Source: Unio delphinus (Eukaryota; Mollusca; Bivalvia; Unionida; Unionidae). Taken from it: a stretch of 64,000 nucleotides of DNA. The stretch is from the NCBI GenBank assembly GCA_029339505.1, contig JAQISU010000233.1, positions 1,472,001-1,536,000 of the forward strand, written 5' to 3'. Of the stretch, positions 1-12,768 are shown piece after piece. The notes beneath the pieces are model-generated. The model did not search any database. It saw only the letters and a list, made by a program, of their open reading frames with translations, and was not told the origin of the DNA. The position numbers were made by a program, and so were the translations under genes. The stretch's first letter is position 1. The number at the start of each line of letters is the position of its first letter.

Positions 1-1615
1 CACCACATATGCAATAGAAATATGAAAGAGCAGAGGAAGGAGCACGTGAAGGTACGACTTAAATGACGTTCTGCTCAGCCGGAATGAAGAATGCTCAGTG
101 TTTAATGTATATACATGTATATAATAGGTTAAAACGACAATATGGCGATTCAAGCACTGGACAAGAGTGCTGGAATGGTATCCATCTGGTTATGGATAAA
201 GCGTGTGGACAACAGATGCCTGTCCACTCTCGCTGTCAGGAAGTTGCTCCAGGACAAGGAGGGCCACCAGTGAGATATAGACCCAAATGATGCTGCTGGT
301 CTTGTATCAGTGGATATACTCAAGTCAAATACCGTTTTATACAAGTGTAACGAATCAGCGAAATATTGTAACTTTTGTTGCAGTTGAATGGTGTCGCTAC
401 CTTAAGTATTAGGTGACAAGCAGGGTATCCGATGTTCGTAGCATCGGTGGTGGTTCACCCACATATGTAAGGAACCAGTATTAATCATCCTTTTTCCACA
501 GACCAAGTAGTGCGTACGGATATCTTTTGTAGATATAATCCACCCTTTTATATCTACATAGAGCTCATGACTGCTTATGAAATGAAGATTTGTTACTGCT
601 GCACACTTAAGGAAAGCGACTTCAGCTAATAATGGATCAATAAATAGTTGACGACATCATCCACGACTGACGAAAACATTCTTCTTTTGGATCACTGGAA
701 ATATGTTTTCACCACGTTGCGAAGGAGTGACGATGTGTTGATGTGATCTGAATGAATCTGCTATAATAGAAATAAGAGAATAGGGCTTTTATAAATTTAG
801 GCACAGGAAAGTTATTCGGGAGACGAGTGCATCAATAAAGCTCATCATGAAAAAAATCACCAGAAGATATGAAAAAATCATGTGTAGTTTGTTAGTAATC
901 AGAAAATAAGATTCTCGCAAGTGCGCGACATTGTTATAAGCATAAATAAGATATAAAATTTTAAAATTTGTCTATGTGACCTTAAAACAACCATTTGCAA
1001 TGAGAATTGAAAGCGCAAACGCGACCCGCATTGTTTTGATGAAATGCATTTTGTGCAATGCAAAAAAATGGTGTCATGATGATCTCATTTTCATGTAAAC
1101 TAAGGTTTAATGTCTTCCTCGTGTTCAACTAATATGTCATCGAATAAAACAAGACGAGTTTTGCTAGGTCACATTTGGTCCCGTTGTCTTCTAAAGGAAT
1201 ACACGTCATAAATTAAAGGTATTTCTTTGACTCCATATTTTAGTAGCTAGTAGGCTAATTGCCACTCTCTCTACAATATCGTGCGATACATTGGAGAGGA
1301 TGCATGAGCATGTGTTATTTGTGCTTGGTCAATTTTACATGTTAAAAAATTCCAAGTCTTTGACGAACTGACCGTTCGTCAATCACGCTGAGAATCTATA
1401 AAGAACCTAACACGACATAGTTTTTGGAATGCTGAAAGTGAACAGAGATTATAAAAACTCAAACTTGGCTCAAGTTTGGATCACAACGGTAAGTAGGTTA
1501 TTTGCTCGATTATTGCAGAATATGACTGCAGTGTAATTGGAATTATATGCAGTATACATGCTTCATTACTAGAATCATTAGTATATATAATTACCTCTGT
1601 AGTGTTTAGTTTGCA

Positions 1616-1618
<3 letters not shown>
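1..1618. other. Unassigned sequence, no gene seen
   Basis: AT-rich sequence with only short open frames on both strands that show no domain I recognise. It lies downstream (minus-strand sense) of the last visible exon of the BIR gene at 2,253-7,698, so it is probably intron of that gene or intergenic DNA. I see no RING exon, tRNA or repeat in it. Confidence 0.4.

Positions 1619-1649
<31 letters not shown>
1619..1649. repeat. (AT)n microsatellite
   Basis: Perfect alternating AT run of about 31 bases. Confidence 0.9.
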
Positions 1650-1651
<2 letters not shown>

Positions 1652-1705
1652 CAGTAATATTAGCTTAGTTTTAATGGCAAATATATCATCCTCTTAAGAT
1701 GACAT

Positions 1706-1968
1706 CATTATTATTATTATCATTATTATTATTATTATTATTATTATTAATATGTATTATTATTATTTGTAGTAGTAGTAGTAGTAGTAGAAGTAGTAGT
1801 GGTAGCATTGTTATTATTATTGTTATTATTAATATGTATTATTATTATTAGTAGTAGTAGTAGTAGTAGCAGTAGTAGTGGTAGCATTGTTATTATTATT
1901 ATTAATATGTATTATTATTATTATCATTAGTATTTGTAGTAGTAGTAGCAGTAGTAGTGGTAGCATTG

Positions 1969-2030
<62 letters not shown>

Positions 2031-2046
2031 TGTATTATTATTATTA
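1706..2046. repeat. Compound trinucleotide microsatellite (ATT)n/(TAG)n
   Basis: About 340 bp of alternating ATT and GTA blocks. A larger unit recurs about three times: a start AATATGTATTATT, a GTA block, then GTAGTGGTAGCATTG, then ATT again. The microsatellite therefore itself became a longer tandem repeat. Open frames across it are low-complexity Ile/Leu/Ser runs and are not genes. Confidence 0.9.
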
Positions 2047-2252
2047 GTATGCTTTATTCTTATAACCGAAATCTCACTGACCGATACATTGGAGGTAGTA
2101 CGGCACTTCTTAGACGTTTTTAATGAAAATCCAACTTCAATTTGTCAAGTAAAACGTGTCTGTACAGAATTAAACATTGCCTAATCAATATATTGAAATG
2201 AAAATAACTATCTCGTTCTGGGATAAAAATCACAGCGAGAAGGTTTACTTAC

Positions 2253-2425
2253 CTTTATCGCGCTTCCCTCAGCCGTCGTACTTCTCCTTGACATATTAAA
2301 GTTCGACTGCTGTAGATGTGGACAATCAGGAAACCATTTACAATGTTCCTCCCACGCATCATCCCCCTGCGCCCATTTCCTTAAGCCACCGTCGCATGCA
2401 TAACACCTGACAATGTCACCCTGCC
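2253..2425 (-). CDS. IAP-like gene B, exon 4: C-terminal half of BIR2
   Basis: BIR (baculoviral IAP repeat) domains bind zinc and, in IAP proteins, bind caspases or IAP-antagonist peptides in the cytosol. This exon encodes the zinc-binding half: CYAC, then 16 residues, then H, six residues (CKWFPD), and C, i.e. the canonical CX2CX16HX6C, with the typical GDDAWEEH stretch. The acceptor is TTACAAG before GGCAGG and the donor is AAAG followed by GTAAGT. At 173 nt it enters in phase 1 and leaves in phase 0, matching the 3,796-3,925 exon, so the join reads FYYTG-QGD. About 20 Ser/Thr-rich residues follow the domain. No stop is reached; the gene must continue left of 2,253, where I could not find a RING exon. 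The domain call is firm; exact splice ends are inferred. Confidence 0.85.
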
Positions 2426-3795
2426 CTTGTAATAGAATAAGAGAAACGTAAGAATCTGAAACCAAACTGGATTTAAAGTTCATTGCATTTTAATCTAACA
2501 TAAATCTAACAGTCATATGGTAGATATGTGACCCGATCTTTACCAGGATTATCCAACCTCGTTTTTCTAACAATATGGAAAAGTTCATAATAGGCGATCA
2601 AATGAATGTAAACCCAATCAGTCATGTCATTGCACATTTTTATCTATACATCTATACTCTTATTAACCTTGCCACCTGCTGGATTAGCATCTGTGAAGTT
2701 CCAATACTCGAATTAAAGTTTTATGTCAAGTAATGAAGTAATTAGAATGATTTAAACCCTCTATGGTCACTTAAGTTCGTTTCTATATAAACGTTTATTA
2801 TTTTGCATCTATTACATTCAACTGAAGTCGTGTTTTTATTGCGCTTATGCTTGTATAGTATCAATAGATCCCAAATGACATCATCAACAGCCAGTTTTGG
2901 GGTATGCTCGGAGATACAGATGATTTTATATGGTGTTTGTAAGTTGGAATAAGTTCTTGAAATATGAAGAGACTGTTACAAAACATACACACATATACAG
3001 AACGCAAACTATGCCCCGTATCGTTATATGTAATTTGAAGAGTTGATTTAGCCTCAGTGTGCTGTGTTCACAATGGGCAGTTGGGGTGGACGCATATAGG
3101 CCAAACTGCCAGGTTTCCAATCTTCCAGGTAAAATGGGCAGAATATCGATCATCTGCTAGTGACCTTATTGGGAAGCGTATATAACTGGATTTGAGACTA
3201 TCAACGACATTTGTGAGAACTATTTGACCTACTTTTGATAATTGTTTTGCAAAAGAAACTGTTATATTTAGGCATCATATTAACAGCGTGTTTCATGTGA
3301 TGTCATTGCTTACAACTTGCTCTTCAGCTGATGTGGGTTCCATTCACGTTTGTTTGCACGATTAAATGTCATTATTTTTCCTTTATTCTTTATCAGAAAT
3401 GATTGAATGTCAGCTATGCTTAATCGTTAAAGGAAAAACAAAATCCGGTCGAACCAAGTAGGATATCATTGCATTTTATAAATATAATATGAAACATAGT
3501 CACTGTGCTGTGAATGCTTACCTCATGAAATGTGCCAAATTTGAGATAAGCACAGTGTGACCTTAAAATTGCAATTAATGATAAAAAAATACAATTTGTA
3601 AAACAAAATTCCAAAGGTTGTTTGATGAGAAAGTTTACATATATTATCACAACGAATTTTTTTTTTTGCATTTAAAACCGACTGCCATTACTGAATAAAA
3701 GTCCGTTATTTTAAAGTTTCTTTCCTTTTAATATATCTAAAACATCTTCACCTTACCAGCATCATTTACTACAGTGCCTTTCCAAGGATAAATAC
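2426..3795 (-). other. Intron 3 of IAP-like gene B
   Basis: 1,370 bp between the two BIR2 half-exons, bounded by GTATTT and TTACAAG on the minus strand. Splitting a BIR immediately after FYYTG by a phase-1 intron also occurs in BIR1 of this gene. I see no repeat or embedded gene. Confidence 0.65.
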
Positions 3796-3925
3796 CTGTG
3801 TAATAAAACCCGGCAGCTGCTATTAAATGGACATTTATCCCGGGGATGACAGGGAATCTTGCAAACGTGGAAAGTCTCACGCTGTAGGATGAATATTCAG
3901 GTGATCTAATCGTCTTATTGTTCCA
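3796..3925 (-). CDS. IAP-like gene B, exon 3: N-terminal half of BIR2
   Basis: Encodes the helical first half of a BIR: SPEYSSYSVRLSTFARFP, a short linker, then LIAAAGFYYTG, which is the standard (A)xAGFYYTG signature preceding the zinc-binding half. The donor is ACACAG then GTATTT (phase 1). The acceptor I chose is TTTCGTCCCAG before TGG, which gives phase 0 and so matches the donor of exon 2; 130 nt is then the right length to change phase from 0 to 1. An open frame extends about 120 bases upstream of that acceptor, so a longer exon is possible, but phase agreement favours this start. A homologous, decayed copy lies at 60,948-61,076. Confidence 0.85.
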
Positions 3926-5000
3926 CTGGGACGAAAGTTTTACTGGAGAAAATTCATAAATATCGTTATTTAATATTAGTTCTGCTTGTTCTAAGAATAC
4001 TTCCGTATAAAAACAAACATTCAATGTCACAAGTGCCTCCAGTAACACATTGCATCATGGTTATCAGACTGCAATTGCATCGTTTTGCTACACATGCTGG
4101 CCAGAAAGCTGCGATCTTTGATGACAAATATACGTTGATAGTTATAATCTTAAATTTGTGAACGCTCACTAAGTTTAAGTCAAATATCTTCCAAAACAGT
4201 TTACCTGGACTGTATAGCAAATTCACCTGATATTTCAGAGTAAATAAAATTGAAACATTTATCTCATGTTTCGAGAAATGCTGCAGATAATTTGTATTCT
4301 GTTCATTTGAGGCTACATTTTAACTGTTGTGAAAAAGTGAAAGTGCCATAGCAAATTAGAAACAGACAATATAATAATTGTACAAGTTAACTTGTCAGAA
4401 TGTAAGTATAATGTATACGTTTGGCTAATAGACATAACTGTATAAGACAACGTTGCTCAAGCTAGCATAAAACAATTATAATAAATACGGCAGTTCTAGT
4501 TTAATATAGGAGCATATTTAGAAATTATAACGTGTTTATTGTACAGGTTTTTCTTCTGCCCACGTTTTGACGTTTGTTCCAATTGATAAGAACCAAAGAC
4601 AAATTCTACTAATTTTTTTATTTTCATGGTTATGGCATGTGATTGTCGAATTCAAGGTTGTAGTCATTGATTAATTTTTAAGAATTCCATTGAAAATGAT
4701 AGTTTACATCACATCTGCATGAAATTTAATCCATACTTAGTATAATTCTATGACAAGAACACTTTTAGACTTGTTTGTTCACATTTTTAAATGTGTATTC
4801 TAGCAAGCAATCGTTCATTGAGGCTGCACAAATATCGTCAAAAGTGAAGAAAAGAAAAAAATTGAAAAGAGGTTCCAAACTACAATCTTTCTGAAAATTT
4901 TATACCTTGCCTTACTCCTCTCGCGCCGAAGTTTGAATTCTTCACTTGTCTTCGTTGGAACTCACTCTGTGTAATATTTCAATAGAAACAGTAATACATT

Positions 5001-5032
<32 letters not shown>

Positions 5033-6296
5033 CATACATACATACATACATACATACATACATACATACATACATACTAATAAACATGTAACACATTATG
5101 GATGATAGCAGCAGTTCAAAACTAAATATAAATACAAACGTTTAAAGTATTTGATATTTCAAGTGTTGTAAACTTCAAACAGCAACAATTCCATGTTTGC
5201 GCATCAATACGACTTTAGAATAATTCGTGCGTTTCGAATGTCATCTAATATTTTCATTCATATCAATCTCGATTAATGCATATGTATTCAAATATATGCA
5301 TGTGTGTGCAGGTACGACTCTAAGCGTGGTGCTAGTACGACTCTAAGCGTGGTGCACAGTTAGACGCATTTCATCAGATTTCGATTGGCTTTGAAGAAAC
5401 GGTCTGGTTGCTTTTTCATTTTTCAGATAATAAATATGATATTAATTACTATCGGTAAATTTCCCTTCCAACATCGTATGGATTACGTATTGCTTTAATG
5501 TTAGAACCTCCTTTCATGTTTACATTTGAAGGAGAACTTTTTACGAAACTTAAAAGCCGTGTTGCCCATGTTATATCATAACTTTTTGTCCTATAAAATA
5601 CATGACAAACATTTGTGTTTATAGATGATTTTATTCCGACTTCCAGATTGAAAAATGACTAAGGCGGGTTTGAGATCTTTAAATAGTGTGGAAGAATATT
5701 GTAAACATATTTGTACAACTGCGGCTGTTACCGTATAAGATTCCGTGTCAAATGAGATTAGATAAATCGTATATCCCAGAAGAAGAAATGTATTTTGTGA
5801 AAAATTCGCATGTACATACAAAAAAAATTTATCAAGAGTAACGACAAAGAGGATATAAAAAAAAACAGCACCAAAAATACAATGGAGTTAGACGCTTGAA
5901 CCTGTATGGACAATGGCTTAAACTAAGAAGATATAGGAGAATGGGGTTTGTTTCAAAACGAATCTACAAAAGATATTATATTAAAAATTGATTTGATCAA
6001 TAACTGCTATTCAGTGATATGCTATTCAGTGATATGCGTATTTTACCCAATCATAAAATTAGGAAAACATTCAGCTCATAAAGAAATGGATTTAGGTGAT
6101 TGATCATTCTGCAGAAAAACCCCATGAACTTTAATTTTCTCATGAAAGACGTTTGCTGATTAATCTTGAGTATTTTGATTAAAAATGGAAAGACAAAGAC
6201 AGGTTTTATTGATTACACAATATGTAAACAAACTATTGACTGTACTTAAATGACTCTCTTATGGTGATGTGTACTGTTCACACAGAAAATACTTAC
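3926..6296 (-). other. Intron 2 of IAP-like gene B
   Basis: 2,371 bp between BIR1 and BIR2, bounded by GTAAGT and TCCCAG in minus-strand sense (phase 0). It contains a (CATA)n microsatellite and a 22-bp direct duplication (GTACGACTCTAAGCGTGGTG, about 5,311-5,355). I see no further exon. Confidence 0.6.
5003..5077. repeat. (CATA)n microsatellite
   Basis: About 19 uninterrupted copies of a 4-base unit, inside intron 2 of gene B. Confidence 0.92.
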
Positions 6297-6448
6297 CTTG
6301 CAACTTGCAAGAAAGACAGGGTCAATTACCGTGGCTAGGTGGCGACATTCGGCCGAATAACGGATATGTTCCAATAAAGGATCATCGTCTTTTCTCCAGT
6401 TTGACAGTGTAATGCCACATTCAAAACAGCACACTCTGTCACTCAGTC
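6297..6448 (-). CDS. IAP-like gene B, exon 2: C-terminal half of BIR1
   Basis: Zinc-binding half of the first BIR: CFEC, 16 residues ending DDDPLLE, H, six residues (IRYSAE) and C, so all four ligands are present with canonical spacing. The usual WFPxC before the last Cys is replaced by RYSAEC, a divergent groove-side sequence. The acceptor is TTTTTAATTAG before GACTG and the donor is GCAAG then GTAAGT. The 152-nt exon enters in phase 1 (completing the Gly of YKG) and leaves in phase 0, consistent with both neighbours. Confidence 0.85.
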
Positions 6449-6884
6449 CTAATTAAAAAGTCAGTTTTGTATTTAAAATTTAATCAAATTTTCACATATC
6501 TTGTCATTAAAAAAGTAACTGATAATTACTACATATCGATGTCTCATTGAATTTCAGATACTATGGAGTCTGATTTAACACAGTAGCATGAAATAATGTT
6601 GCTAATCATTTTCAAATATCTATTTTAGATCTTATTTCAAAATGAACGTGGACGTATTAAGACCTCGATCATAATCACAATCCTACATACGTGGATTTCC
6701 CCCATTATTTGGTGATGACATTATTTTTGGCTCAGAAATCGCGATTTCAATGTCAAAGCAGCTCAGATATTAAACTACGCCGAATTGATACAAACGTTAG
6801 GTTAATCTGCGTGCATTCAACGTTTATAATGAACCTTTGTTTTAAACTTCATCTCAAATACAGAGTTTGCAATAGTAGCTTTAC
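6449..6884 (-). other. Intron 1 of IAP-like gene B
   Basis: 436 bp, phase 1, GTAAAG to TTAATTAG in minus-strand sense. It splits BIR1 at the same structural position as intron 3 splits BIR2, supporting domain duplication within the gene. Confidence 0.7.
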
Positions 6885-7698
6885 CTTTATAGAAAAATCC
6901 TAGGTGAGCGAAGGTCTGATGGTCCGTGAAGAAACCACAATGACAGAACGTCGCAAGCCTAGTAATGTATTCCTTGAAGTGTGTATATCTGGATCTCTTT
7001 TCTGGTGTGTCAGTAATTGTATTCTTTCCATCAAGGGTAGTTTGACTATGGTTTGGAATAGAAGGCTGATCATAATGTGATTCCTTATCGCAAACCACAT
7101 ATGCCGTTATGGTAGTTTCACAACTTTCTTCGAAGTCTTGTTCAAAGTAAACAGGTAACGTATGACCACCACCGGTATGGAAAACAGAACCAATGTTATG
7201 CAATACTTCAGAGCCTTTGCAACTTAATCTATTAAAAATTCCTTTTCTCAATGTTTCCGCATTCTCAACAACTTGAGATTGACTGTTTTTCAAATCAAGG
7301 CCTGAAAAATTAAACTCTAAGAATGCCAGTCTCTTGGTACACAAATCAAACTTTGAAAAAAGTAGGTTTCTAATTAGATTACCAACATATGGGTCCACCA
7401 ATAGGTAACACCCATCACCTTCTTTATAGACGATATTTAAATCATTCATTCTAAGCTTCGATGTATCTGCTGAGGGTGTTTGATTGGCTTTGCGGAAAAG
7501 GCTGGCAGCAAGTCTAAATGTGACATCAGCCAAAACTGCAATACGTTTGAAACATTTTTCTATTATAATGATACTGTTGTCTCCAACAGTATCCAGCAGA
7601 GATGCCAGTGTTAACCGTCTATCCTTGAGTGCAACAGTGGATAAATCAAAAAACGTCACCAACAGACAGCACGCTTGCATATGACCGGCTTGTAGCAT
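6885..7698 (-). CDS. IAP-like gene B, exon 1: long N-terminal region plus first half of BIR1
   Basis: Starts at an ATG in the context GCAAAATGC, preceded three codons earlier by an in-frame TAA, so this is a credible initiator. A possible 5'UTR acceptor (TTGTTCCCAG) lies about 40 bases upstream. The exon encodes 271 residues. The last 40 are the first half of a BIR (RYTHFKEYITRLATF, then HQTFAHLGFFYKG) and the exon ends in a GTAAAG donor, phase 1. The preceding ~230 residues (containing DRRLTLASLLDTVGD, GCYLLVDPYVGNLIRNLLF and LAFLEFNF) match no domain I recognise, have no signal peptide or obvious membrane segment, and look globular rather than repetitive. IAPs usually have BIRs close to the N-terminus, so this extension is unusual. 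Confidence 0.8.
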
Positions 7699-9577
7699 TT
7701 TGCGTTATCTTACAGGTTCCTGATTGTTAATACTGGGAACAATGTAAGACAAGAAAACAAAGCGTTTGATTTAGATTCTGAATACGGTGTTACGCTTCTG
7801 ACACATCACATGGTCTAGTATTGGTGCTAACAATGATGGAGTTTTGGTGCAACCTGAAAAGGGATAACACGATAAGAAATGGAACATGAACAAAGCAACA
7901 TATACAGTTATTTGACATAACCTATTTGACATATATTTATCACAATTCAGCATGCAAGTATTGATGGTTAAAGGTAAAATGCAGCCGACATCTGTACCTA
8001 TCACGAGAAATACACATATACCAGAACTGAATAGAGTAATGCATGTTATTTAACAAACCGCACTTCCATATGCATTTTTTTATGCTATAGTATTACTTAA
8101 CACTACATTTAGTTGTTGCTGGCTCGCTGCTTGATTGATTTGTATTTTGTTTGCTTGTTCACATCATACCTTTATTGAACTTGTATATATTTATATATAA
8201 TGCAAACCTACGACTCTAGGTCTAAACCTTTTTAACAGAAATAAACAACAAAAAAATTGATTAAAATCAACAAATAATTTACTTCTCTAAGTTGCGAATA
8301 GAAAACGTAAGAGCCATTTAAAGTGGTGTGAATTAAATCACAAATAATCATAAATGTCCTATCAAACGCCTAAACGTACAACATGTTCCGAATGAATTTC
8401 CATGCTATTGAATGCCCTGATGCATCAACAGAGTAATCCATAAAGTCTTTGAATGAGGTTACAATAATTTTAACCAAATTCGTTTGTCCAGAAATCATCG
8501 AACATTAGCGATTTTAACAAATTATTCTTTATATAAATAAGTCCTGCAAAATTATATCTGAACACAACTACAAACTCTTGTCAGAGATAACCAAAGACGA
8601 GTAGGAAACACATGAATAGCTGTTGCCAAATCTTTCGCGGTAGAAGGTTCTGAAAAACTTAACGATTTCCAGGGACACTTTTATTAACCCTTAAACTCAA
8701 ATTCTGATATCGTCCGTTTTTGCAGACACTCTATCCATAACTTTCAATCACAATCATGACAAAAGTCAGGTATGCAAAAACTTTAAATATGCATAACTAT
8801 ATAAATAAAAATAATAATAATTAAGTCAGTTACCCATTCTGAATTCACTTATGTTCCCAATACCCTCCAACCTACCCTTCTAGAAGGTGTACTCTTCCTG
8901 TATCCAGATTTCCAACATACCTTCTGAAAAGTTGATTTGTCTATTAAATAAAGATAAACTTGTTATCCTTAGATTTCGTTGGATGCACGTATGAGTGTGA
9001 TGTAAACTGTTTATATTTTAAAGGAGGTGTTTTCAAACACTGCGTCTTCGATTATGTCAACTGACCCCAAAAAGTACCCCTATTTCAACCTTTGCTTCAT
9101 TATTCGACCAAATTCAACAGTCATAAAAACTGTCCCGTTGCAAAAAGGTATGCCTGAAAGGTTTTACCTCGAATACTAAGGCATAGTGTTATGTGTTCCG
9201 CAGTGAATAATATGAACGAATGTCCTGTGCCACTATTTTGAATTCTATTCTAAACTTTGGATATAATACAATCTCAATAAATATTATCTCAACCATATGG
9301 TGTTCGCCTACACGTGTGAAAGAGACAACAACATGTAGTGTTATGAATCGCAGCTACAAACAACACACCTTAAAATAAATGGAGATTGCACGTTTTTTGC
9401 TGTTTCTTCACACGTGCGTACCCATCTGTTATAATATCCTGTTTGTTTTATAAGTGTCTGCTGACAATGCGAGTAGAATCTTCACTGATTACCAACATGA
9501 TCACATATCGTAAATAAAGCGATTACCTTTCATTGAAACACATTTTATAGGTCAAAGCCATTGTAAAATAGATTAAC

Positions 9578-9580
<3 letters not shown>
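7699..9580. other. Unassigned sequence upstream of gene B
   Basis: Lies 5' of the gene B start codon on the minus strand, so it may hold the promoter and 5'UTR exons. I cannot point to a convincing TATA box or other element. No transposon or other gene was recognised. Confidence 0.4.

Positions 9581-9635
<55 letters not shown>
9581..9635. repeat. (GA)n microsatellite
   Basis: About 27 perfect GA dinucleotides. Confidence 0.93.
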
Positions 9636-9637
<2 letters not shown>

Positions 9638-9726
9638 ATTGGATTTCGTTGGAAGGATTCTATCCAATGTAAATATCTTGCTGTAAATAACTTAGGTTAG
9701 TAAAAAGTTATAATTTACTTATGTTA

Positions 9727-9748
9727 ATATATATATATATATATATAT
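9727..9748. repeat. (AT)n microsatellite
   Basis: Short perfect AT run of 11 units. Confidence 0.85.
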
Positions 9749-11367
9749 GATACGCTGTGGTCTGATTTGTCAGTTTCAAACTATTGACATTGATATCAGT
9801 TTATAAAGAAACCCAAACGTCTATAGCAAGCCGTCAAATCGTATATGTGCGTAAGAAGAATACATAATCTTCAAGATGTGTGCACCTGTTACGAAGCGCA
9901 GTTTACTTTCTTCACTGATGACTTTAAATTGACATAAGCTACCTTGCTGTGTACGAGGAGTGTTACTTGATTAGACTGCAGTCTTACACTAAGATAGGCC
10001 ATGGAGATAACGAATAAGGTTTGCAAAGACCTTATATCAATGGTATGGAACCAATGATTTCTTTAATATCAAGCTTAAGCGAAAGTCAAACAATTTAACA
10101 TTTGCACAAGAAACGTTAACGACGCAGTTACATAAGAGACAATCAGATTCTTCGGCAGGGGAATAAACAACTTACACTTATAAAAGCAAACACTAAAGGG
10201 ACATATCAAAGACAAGTGAACAATTCTAAAGTACGGGTAATGTAAGAACAAGAATCAAATACTTAATTTTTAATTAGAGTCTTTTGTGTAGAGACTACAC
10301 CGTGAACGAAATTCAGTTTTTAAAAAATGCATCAGCACTGTGACAGTGACTTTTAAACGTAATATGACCATTAATATTAAAATTATGATCACAATGATAC
10401 ACAGAAAGAAATTAAAATGGTCACCTTAATGTGTCTTCTATTGTCATCTCATACATCAGTTATAGTTATATATGGAGGTCTTCAGTGGATATCATGTAGG
10501 TTCCATTTACTTTTTTATAGTAGAGGTTTCCTAGAGTGACTAATTGTTACAGAAATTACATGCCAGATGCGTCATGATAACATATGGCTGTGAATGTGTA
10601 AGATGTATTATTTGTGAATAGTATTAAAGTTCGCAAGTCCAAAGTTGGCCTTCCTTAATTAGGGTTTGACTGAAAACTAACTCGATACATCAGAACCTGA
10701 ATGCCATATCCTGTTGATATTTTAACTCGCAACATTTACTTGACAGCCTGATCCAGGGTCCTCTATTGTTTTTGTTAACTTTTTTTCATGAATCTTCAAG
10801 TTTACATCGATAAGCAGCGGAACGTTTATATATAGAAACAAACATGAACCACACACACACACACACAGAAGGACCATTCTTGTTCTTTACCTTACTCTTT
10901 CATAAACTTATCTAATATTTATCAACAGTACGATTATAAACCAATTGTCTCAGAAAACGTTCAGAAATGAAGTTTCACGTGGGTCCCAGCTTCAGGCGTA
11001 ACTAGAACATACCTCACTATAATCTAAGGCAGGAACAGAGAAGTATGTATCCAAACCCCAAACCCTTACTAATCAAAAACAAAATAACACGCAATTATAT
11101 TCGAAAATCCCGAATTAGACAAGGCCATGTGTATATGATCATGATGCCACTGAACGCGGCACCATTACTAGACACCTAGGCGTATACCAACGTTATTTGT
11201 CAGACAAATTATTGATCAACACAAAACAAGGAATATAAAAACAAATGACAATCATCATAATGTTATGTACGGATAAAATTTGACATCCACAACAAACAAA
11301 TTATCAAAGTTAATAAAACATTAGGTGAGGCCAGAGAACCATTAGTTAGATTTATGGAGACACGCCG
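9749..11367. other. Unassigned sequence
   Basis: No long open frame, RNA gene or recognised mobile element. It includes a short (CA)n run near 10,852-10,867. Confidence 0.4.
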
Positions 11368-12732
11368 TGTCAAAAGGGGGTTCTGTCTCGTTAGTGATGT
11401 ATTCATTTAAAGTGCGACCGTTGTTACTAATTAGTACCTTTGTTTATTCAGCAATCAGACTGACTGCTAGCGACATTTTAAAGTTTCATTTTTTCACGGA
11501 AAGTGTCAGACTTGAGAAAACGCAGGGAATCTGTTACTTAGAAACGGCCAGGTCATGCTGACCAGATGTAAGCGACTCTTAGCGAAAAGCGTGGGAAAAG
11601 ACATTTGATTCTGATTGGTCACGGTTAAATAAGGGGTGTGTTTTCACACAAAATTTCGTAGGACTTAATATCGCCTCATTGAAAACTATAGTTAGTCTGA
11701 ATTTTTCTACCAGAGAGAAACACGAATTTACTAAGACTCCGGATGTTATTTAGAGAAAAACATTCGTTAAATCGTGGTCCAGAAAAAAACGCCAAACTAA
11801 GGGATTGACACACCAAGAACAAAAGGTATAGTGTCACAATTCCATGTAATTTGTTGATGCAATTTTCATAATGATTGCTTTTGTTTAAAGGTCTTGCATG
11901 ATTTACTTCGATACATTTCTATAATAATGTGCTTTTGTATTATGAATCGAAAGATCCTGCATGATTTTATTTAATACATTTGTATAATAATGTGCTTTTG
12001 AATTATAAATCGGAATTCTTACCTTAATTCTTAATTAAGAATGACGTAGTGTTAATTTATGTCGTAAAACACTATGCCGAGTTAAGAATAGAAAATGTTA
12101 CGTTAATTCTCTAGAGTTTATCATCTTGTTTGCATAATGATTAGGTTCTAAGAATTTAATGTCTTACATTAGCTAATGATTTACGAGAATACACGTGAAT
12201 TCACCAAATTTAGAGTTCATAGAGGATTTAGCGACAGTGTATTCAATTTACGTACTGTGTAAATTCAGGCGGGGCCTGAATTCAAAGCCTCGCTGTATAG
12301 TGCATTATTGTATTAGGTCAAGGCATAACGAATTAGCAATTTGTTTAACTACAGTCGTTTGAGGACATGTGTAGTTAATCACTAGCCGTAAAGTCTGTTA
12401 CCACTGATTGAAATATCTGATTTTCGAACCAGGAATAATGAAAATGCTCAACGGTTTACAATTGTAACGAGAGACTTAGGGTTGTTTTAATTTCTTTTGA
12501 AAGGGAGAAAATAACTTTTCGGAACATCTTGAAGTTACGTAAATTGAGACGTACACTTTGGAATAGAATTTGGAAAACGGGAATTGCATGATTAAATTGT
12601 TTGTTTATCTTTACGGGGGATCTTAGTTGTTTGTTCAATATACCTGCTCACTTTACTCTATCTATTCTCATACTCGAACCAGGCAATTATATCGAGTGCG
12701 GTCATCTCTTAGATAACGAGTACCAAAAGGGA

Positions 12733-12768
<36 letters not shown>

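Noticed and set aside
11345..11367. GTTAG as a 5-bp target duplication for the 11.4-12.9 kb LTR-like copy (GTTAG also follows 12,867)
   Set aside because: The sequence right after the left GTTAG does not begin with TG and does not align to the solo LTR start, so the match is probably chance.
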